Source: Candidatus Heimdallarchaeota archaeon | Lineage (GTDB): Archaea > Asgardarchaeota > Heimdallarchaeia > JABLTI01 | NCBI GenBank assembly: GCA_023128635.1 | Contig: JAGMDP010000256.1 | Location: 1 to 10,619, forward strand | Direction of reading: 5' to 3' | DNA: 10,619 nucleotides | Shown here: positions 7,068 through 10,619 of the stretch, one piece after another | How positions within the stretch are numbered: position 1 is the first letter of the stretch | Layout: the number at the start of each line of letters is the position of its first letter | Notes under the pieces: model-generated | The model's input: only the letters and a program-made list of their open reading frames with translations | What the model was told of the DNA's origin: nothing | Databases searched by the model: none | Translations under genes and position numbers: made by a program

Positions 7068-8894
7068 ATGGAAGCTAATATTTCACTTGAGACGACAAGC
7101 AAGCCTATAAAAAAAAGCAGAAGATTTGCTACACTCGATTTTGCACGAGGGGCAGCTATTTTTTTAATGATCGGTCTTCACACCTTAGCTTTGGTTCTAA
7201 ATATTGATGATTTACTTGCGGTTATTGAAGATCTAGCTTTAGTGAATCTAATTATGTTAATAATCATACCTTTTTATGGGGGATTGGCTGGATTCTTCCT
7301 TCTCGTTTCATCAGCTAGCAATATGGTAAGCATGTACAGAGACCTTGAGCGGGGCAATTCAATCAGAGGGATTGTTTTCAAACAAGTTTTTGGAGGATTT
7401 CTCTTATTGATTTTCGCTATGCTTTGCGAAGGATTAATTGGCTATCATGGAGCTTTTGGCAATTTCTTTCTAAACCTAAATGACATACCAGGATTCTTCC
7501 AATACAACCCCATACTAAATTACGAGAATTGGGCTGGTGGTGTTACATATAATTGGCAAGTGCTACTTTTCCGAATGAACCATTTTGAAACAATTCACAC
7601 GATAGCCTGGTGCATAATTCTTAATGGAATGGTTCAAGGATTACTTTCTCTTAAGAAAAATTGGCAGAATAGAAGACGCATGATAATTTCTTATATAGTA
7701 TTAGCTGTGGTTGTAGTAGGACTTACTCAACCTATTTGGGATATAGTTAGTTTATATGGTCCAGGTTATCCATTTGGAACTATACCGGAAACGGGGAATG
7801 TCTTATTTACGCCTGTGCTGGGAGAAGACAAGTGGTGGCGATTTATTGCTGCACCATTTCTTAGTGCACTAGCAGCTCCTATGGAACCCATTTTCCCCTA
7901 TCTTGCTATATCATTCATTGGTAGCATTATTGGAATAGAGATAACAAAACCTCGAGAGAAATTAAATAAAAAATTCCCAAGAAACATGTTTCTTGTTGGT
8001 GCAGTCATGTTTGTTGTAGGTTTAATTGGTGTCGTCGTGATTATCCTTGGGATTATGAATGTGACTGATTTTGATACGGCCATCGGAATCTATCAATTGA
8101 TTCCCTATCACCGGCATTATTCTCCTAGTTATGCAAATTATATACCACCATTTGCTTGGGTTGCACAATTCCTCTGCGTGAACGGTTTTGCTATAATGCT
8201 GGTCATGTTTCTATTCAGATTGATAGAATATCGAGGTAGAAGCAAAGCATTCTCAGATAGGACAAAGACTGTGAGAAGATTTGGTACCGTTGCTTTTTCA
8301 AATTATAATAATCAATGGATCTTCTACATCATGTTCTTCTTTTTGTCGTCTACAATTTTCTTCACGCCTTATGCTAAATTTTACTGGGCAGGAACGTTTC
8401 TAGTTATAATCGTAACGTTAGCTGTTTTCACTCTCTTGTTAATTGGCTGGGAAAAAATCAAGTACACTGGCTCTCTGGAATGGTTTATCAGAACGGTAAC
8501 GAATAACATCGTTCCTGCTCGTAAGAAGAGATTTGATCCCTCTGTTAAGTGGTGGCAGAAAGGACAAGTTGATGTTGAAGGAGCATTCTACAATCCTGTA
8601 TGGATTGATTTAGCTAATCCGGAAGAAGAGAAAGCAAAAGATGAACAGCAATTCCTGGAAAAACAAAGTGAGTCAAAGCTTGCACTAATCTTGTCAATCG
8701 TTGGGTTAGTGACTATAATTCTTAATGCTGCAAGTATTTTCGGTTTATTTGTATCTTTGCGAGCACGAAAACTTGAAGGAAAGAATAGAAAGAATACTAG
8801 AGCACTCATCATCTCTATTGTTGGATGCGTTTTATTCGCTGCGTTCTATATAGTCTGCTTTAGCATAAAAATAGGTGTACTGGGTATTTTCTAA
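7068..8894 (+). CDS. multi-spanning acyltransferase-like membrane protein (HGSNAT/DUF1624-DUF418-like) with DUF4190-like tail
   Basis: The 608-residue integral membrane protein begins after ~18 cytosolic residues with RFATLDFARGAAIFLMIGLH (19-38). This is the R..(S/T)LD..RG.ai..Mi..H signature of the heparan-alpha-glucosaminide N-acetyltransferase/DUF1624 and YeiB families; H38 is a candidate catalytic residue. About ten further hydrophobic helices follow. FGTVAFSNYNNQ (405-416) corresponds to the DUF418 GrmaLTNYl.Q motif, and GSLEWFIR (468-475) to its GPlEWl.R motif. A charged linker (about 490-535) leads to two helices (538-605) with LALILSIVGL and RALIISIVG, a DUF4190-like hairpin. Family members move acetyl or similar groups across the membrane to sugars or surface polymers; the substrate here is unknown. 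ATG 7068 has AGGAGAT 7 bases ahead and a TATA box at 6993-7002. An oligo-T terminator follows, so it appears to be a single-gene unit. Confidence 0.8.
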   Translation: MEANISLETTSKPIKKSRRFATLDFARGAAIFLMIGLHTLALVLNIDDLLAVIEDLALVNLIMLIIIPFYGGLAGFFLLVSSASNMVSMYRDLERGNSIRGIVFKQVFGGFLLLIFAMLCEGLIGYHGAFGNFFLNLNDIPGFFQYNPILNYENWAGGVTYNWQVLLFRMNHFETIHTIAWCIILNGMVQGLLSLKKNWQNRRRMIISYIVLAVVVVGLTQPIWDIVSLYGPGYPFGTIPETGNVLFTPVLGEDKWWRFIAAPFLSALAAPMEPIFPYLAISFIGSIIGIEITKPREKLNKKFPRNMFLVGAVMFVVGLIGVVVIILGIMNVTDFDTAIGIYQLIPYHRHYSPSYANYIPPFAWVAQFLCVNGFAIMLVMFLFRLIEYRGRSKAFSDRTKTVRRFGTVAFSNYNNQWIFYIMFFFLSSTIFFTPYAKFYWAGTFLVIIVTLAVFTLLLIGWEKIKYTGSLEWFIRTVTNNIVPARKKRFDPSVKWWQKGQVDVEGAFYNPVWIDLANPEEEKAKDEQQFLEKQSESKLALILSIVGLVTIILNAASIFGLFVSLRARKLEGKNRKNTRALIISIVGCVLFAAFYIVCFSIKIGVLGIF

Positions 8895-8898
8895 CCTA

Positions 8899-8918
8899 TT
8901 TTTTGTTTTCTTTTTTTT
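8899..8918 (+). terminator. oligo-T terminator after the membrane acyltransferase-like gene
   Basis: Three T runs of six, four and eight bases, separated by single G or C bases, begin five bases after the stop codon. No strong stem precedes them, as expected for archaeal intrinsic termination, which needs only T tracts in the non-template strand. Confidence 0.6.
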
Positions 8919-8997
8919 CTATTCTGTAGCATAGGTATTTCTAATAGTTTTTTGCTTTAAACTATAAATAAACTCTAACTTGTTTTAGGATTGTTTA

Positions 8998-9013
8998 GAA
9001 AATAATTATATAT
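8998..9013 (+). promoter_or_regulatory. BRE/TATA promoter of the NMT-like gene
   Basis: AGAAAATAATTATATAT gives a purine-rich element followed by a TATA box at 9006-9013. The transcript would start near 9033, leaving a ~34-base leader with AGGAGAT at 9055-9061, 5 bases before ATG 9067. Confidence 0.6.
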
Positions 9014-9066
9014 GTCAATTTTTTTTCTTCAAAATGAATGTAATTAAGTGAATGAGGAGATAATTA

Positions 9067-10155
9067 ATGGCATCGATTGAAGATTATATTGTAGAACAAT
9101 TCACATTAACAGATTCAGAAATACCAAGTCTAGTAAAATTATTAACAAGTGCTTTCCAAGAGGATGAAGCTGCAGAAAAGGAAGGAGCGAGTATTGATCT
9201 TTTAGAGGATAATTTCGAACTTATTTTTGGTGTCCCCTCTATTGATAAAGAGATGTTTGTACGAACAAGACATAAGGAAACTAATGAAATCGTCGGATTC
9301 TTAGGTTCAATAAAACAGAAATTATCCATTGAAGGTAAAATCCTTACTATTTCTCTTCCTTGCTGGCTTTCCGTGCACAGAGCACATCGTAGGAAAGGTA
9401 TAGGAAAAGCAATGGGTCGAAAAATGCTGGATATGGTTATAGAAGGGGGTTATGATGCCGCTGTCACTTTTCATGATGCAAGTCAAAAAGGTTTGGAAAC
9501 TTCAAAAGCAGTTTCTCGAGATTCTGGAAAACCTCTTGAGCTCTTAACGTTTATGAAGAGATTCATCATTCGACCACTTCATGTAGAAGATGCTTCTGCT
9601 GTTATCAAACTTCCATGGATAGTAAAAGCATATGTAAAAACTAAAGAAGGCGTAGGAAAAATCAAAAGCTCTCGAGTGCGCCTCCTCAAGCCTGAAGATA
9701 TCGATCAAATATGTAAATTAACAACTGATTTATCAAACAGAACTCAAATTGCTGTGGTTCAAGAATATGAAGATATTAAATGGAAGCTAAGTAATCCAAG
9801 AGTTCTTTGCGTTGTGCATGAAAACGAGCAGGGACAGGTTGATGGATTCATTAATGCTTGGGAATTCTTATTGGCAGGATTTGGGAAAGCAGTAAAGTTT
9901 GGTTGGATGGACACAGTTCATACGTATAACTTGACTCAGAAAGAGGTAATCTCATTAGCTAATCTTTTGAGTAGCGAAGCCAGAAAACTAGGTTGGAAAG
10001 GCATTCAATCACCTTTCATCCCGTATTTCGATGCTAAACCATTCAAGAAAGCTAACTTCATCTTGTTCCCGAAGAAAATCAGAATGTACATCTTTAACCT
10101 TACAAATTTCACCCTACCTAAGAAAGTCAAATCAATCTATTTTGAATGGCGATGA
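9067..10155 (+). CDS. tandem-GNAT protein with N-myristoyltransferase-like architecture
   Basis: The 362-residue soluble protein has two fused GNAT domains. In domain 1 (about 8-170), EIVGFLGSI (74-82) and WLSVHRAHRRKGIGKAMG (100-117) give a canonical acyl-CoA loop R-R-K-G-I-G-K-A. Domain 2 begins SRVRLLKPEDI (202-212) and contains VLCVVHENEQGQVDGFINAW (246-265), MDTVHTYNLTQKEVISLANLL (281-301) and FKKANFILFP...MYIFNL (326-345). In eukaryotic N-myristoyltransferase the same landmarks occur in the same order: VGFISGI, FLCVHKKLRSKR, a second-domain start LRKMEPRDV, VVE..GEVTDF.SFY, YNVHT, FLEKLKFG and YYLYNW near the C-terminus. This comparison is from memory. The catalysis and acyl donor may differ, and a generic tandem GNAT is the alternative. 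It has its own TATA box and AGGAGAT 5 bases before the ATG. Confidence 0.72.
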   Translation: MASIEDYIVEQFTLTDSEIPSLVKLLTSAFQEDEAAEKEGASIDLLEDNFELIFGVPSIDKEMFVRTRHKETNEIVGFLGSIKQKLSIEGKILTISLPCWLSVHRAHRRKGIGKAMGRKMLDMVIEGGYDAAVTFHDASQKGLETSKAVSRDSGKPLELLTFMKRFIIRPLHVEDASAVIKLPWIVKAYVKTKEGVGKIKSSRVRLLKPEDIDQICKLTTDLSNRTQIAVVQEYEDIKWKLSNPRVLCVVHENEQGQVDGFINAWEFLLAGFGKAVKFGWMDTVHTYNLTQKEVISLANLLSSEARKLGWKGIQSPFIPYFDAKPFKKANFILFPKKIRMYIFNLTNFTLPKKVKSIYFEWR

Positions 10156-10299
10156 GTTTAGGAAAAGAGAATTCATGTAGAATAGTCCATTTACTTCGAA
10201 AATCTGTGAATTGTCAAGGCAACAAACTTTATGTTTTAAAAATCTCTTTTGGATATTATCAAGAAAATTCATTGAATTGATAATTAAAAAGTGATTAAA
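10156..10299. other. intergenic region between NMT-like and kinase-like genes
   Basis: The 144 bases contain AT-rich stretches (for example TTTATGTTTTAAAAATC at about 10228-10244) that could act as a promoter for the kinase-like gene, but no clear BRE/TATA pair. There is no strong T tract after the NMT-like stop. The only clear signal is AGTGAT at 10290-10295 before ATG 10300. Confidence 0.35.
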
Positions 10300-10619
10300 A
10301 TGAATATTTGTCCTTATAATGATGGTGACTTAGTGACATTGTCTCATAAGTATGAAATACTGAGTTGTCATTCGCAAACTGAAACTTATTGGATCTTTGA
10401 TGCGGTAAATTCCGAAACAAAACAGAAAGTTGTGATTAAAATTTTTATACCTGAAGGATTTGCTAGCGTTGATGAAACGAGAAATGCTTGGATAAGCGAG
10501 ATTGAGAAATTACAGACTCAAGCTGAATATCAAGGCTTACCTATTGATTACGTTGAATCAGAAGAGAAATCAGGAATGGGTTTAATTCAGTTCATTATCG
10601 TTTTTAGTTATATTAAAGA
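10300..10619 (+). CDS. protein-kinase-like N-lobe, 3' partial, degenerate
   Basis: The frame runs from ATG 10300 without a stop to the right edge, giving 106 residues. KYEILSCHSQTETYWIFDA (17-35) looks like kinase strands beta1-beta2, and KVVIKIFIPE (43-52) looks like beta3 with K47 at the VAIK-lysine position. A following helix (about 58-74) offers E67 or E69 as the alphaC glutamate, and GLIQFIIVFSYI (94-105) resembles beta5 leading to the hinge. The glycine-rich loop is absent: the turn between beta1 and beta2 has no glycine. The catalytic and activation loops lie beyond the window, so activity cannot be judged. AGTGAT lies 4 bases before the ATG, the same spacing as AGGTGAT at the peptidase gene. 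A non-kinase protein with a chance resemblance is possible. Confidence 0.5.
   Translation, partial: MNICPYNDGDLVTLSHKYEILSCHSQTETYWIFDAVNSETKQKVVIKIFIPEGFASVDETRNAWISEIEKLQTQAEYQGLPIDYVESEEKSGMGLIQFIIVFSYIK

Noticed and set aside
8588..8812. Minus-strand open frame opposite the end of the membrane acyltransferase-like gene
   Set aside because: It is a shadow of the plus-strand gene; its serine- and phenylalanine-rich product is typical of the reverse complement of hydrophobic or charged coding sequence.
9084..9329. Minus-strand open frame inside the NMT-like gene
   Set aside because: It is serine-rich with no family match and lies wholly within the coding sequence of domain 1.
1..10619. Mobile element, tRNA, rRNA or attachment-site structure
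   Set aside because: No transposase or integrase frame, no terminal inverted repeats, no cloverleaf-like sequence and no direct repeats flanking a gene block were seen by eye.

Overview
The window is AT-rich (roughly one third G+C by eye) and reads as archaeal. Several genes have TATA-like boxes with purine-rich BRE-like sequence in front, plus strong Shine-Dalgarno motifs (AGGAGAT twice, AGGTGAT once), and one intergenic region holds an oligo-T tract of the archaeal terminator type. The gene content (a NosD-type beta-helix surface protein ending in a GNFWSDL motif, small HEAT and TPR proteins, a gelsolin-like protein, a kinase-like N-lobe and a protein built like eukaryotic N-myristoyltransferase) best fits an Asgard archaeon, perhaps of the Heimdall/Loki type. 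That placement is inference; no marker gene such as rRNA is present.

Layout. 1-842 (+): 3' part of an LDH2/MDH2-family NAD(P)-dependent dehydrogenase, tail to tail with 846-1373 (-), a small HEAT-repeat protein. 1472-3179 (-): a two-gene unit, a four-helix membrane protein followed after a very short gap by a secreted or anchored parallel beta-helix protein. 3373-6466 (+): a probable operon of a membrane-anchored, outward-facing HExxH metallopeptidase, a tandem-GNAT protein and a gelsolin-like protein. 6495-6887 (-): a small TPR protein, convergent with that operon. 7068-8894 (+): a multi-spanning acyltransferase-type membrane protein (HGSNAT/DUF1624-DUF418-like) with a C-terminal DUF4190-like hairpin and its own promoter and terminator. 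9067-10155 (+): a two-domain GNAT protein whose landmark order matches N-myristoyltransferase. 10300 to the right edge (+): the N-terminal part of a degenerate protein-kinase-like protein.

The genes do not form a recognisable single pathway. Two themes recur: cell-surface proteins (peptidase, beta-helix protein, small membrane protein) and acyl-CoA-dependent transfer (two tandem-GNAT proteins and one membrane acyltransferase). The points most worth checking are the NMT-like protein at 9067-10155 and the peptidase/GNAT/gelsolin-like operon at 3373-6466. No RNA gene, CRISPR array, insertion sequence or long repeat was seen. All intergenic gaps are under 200 bases.
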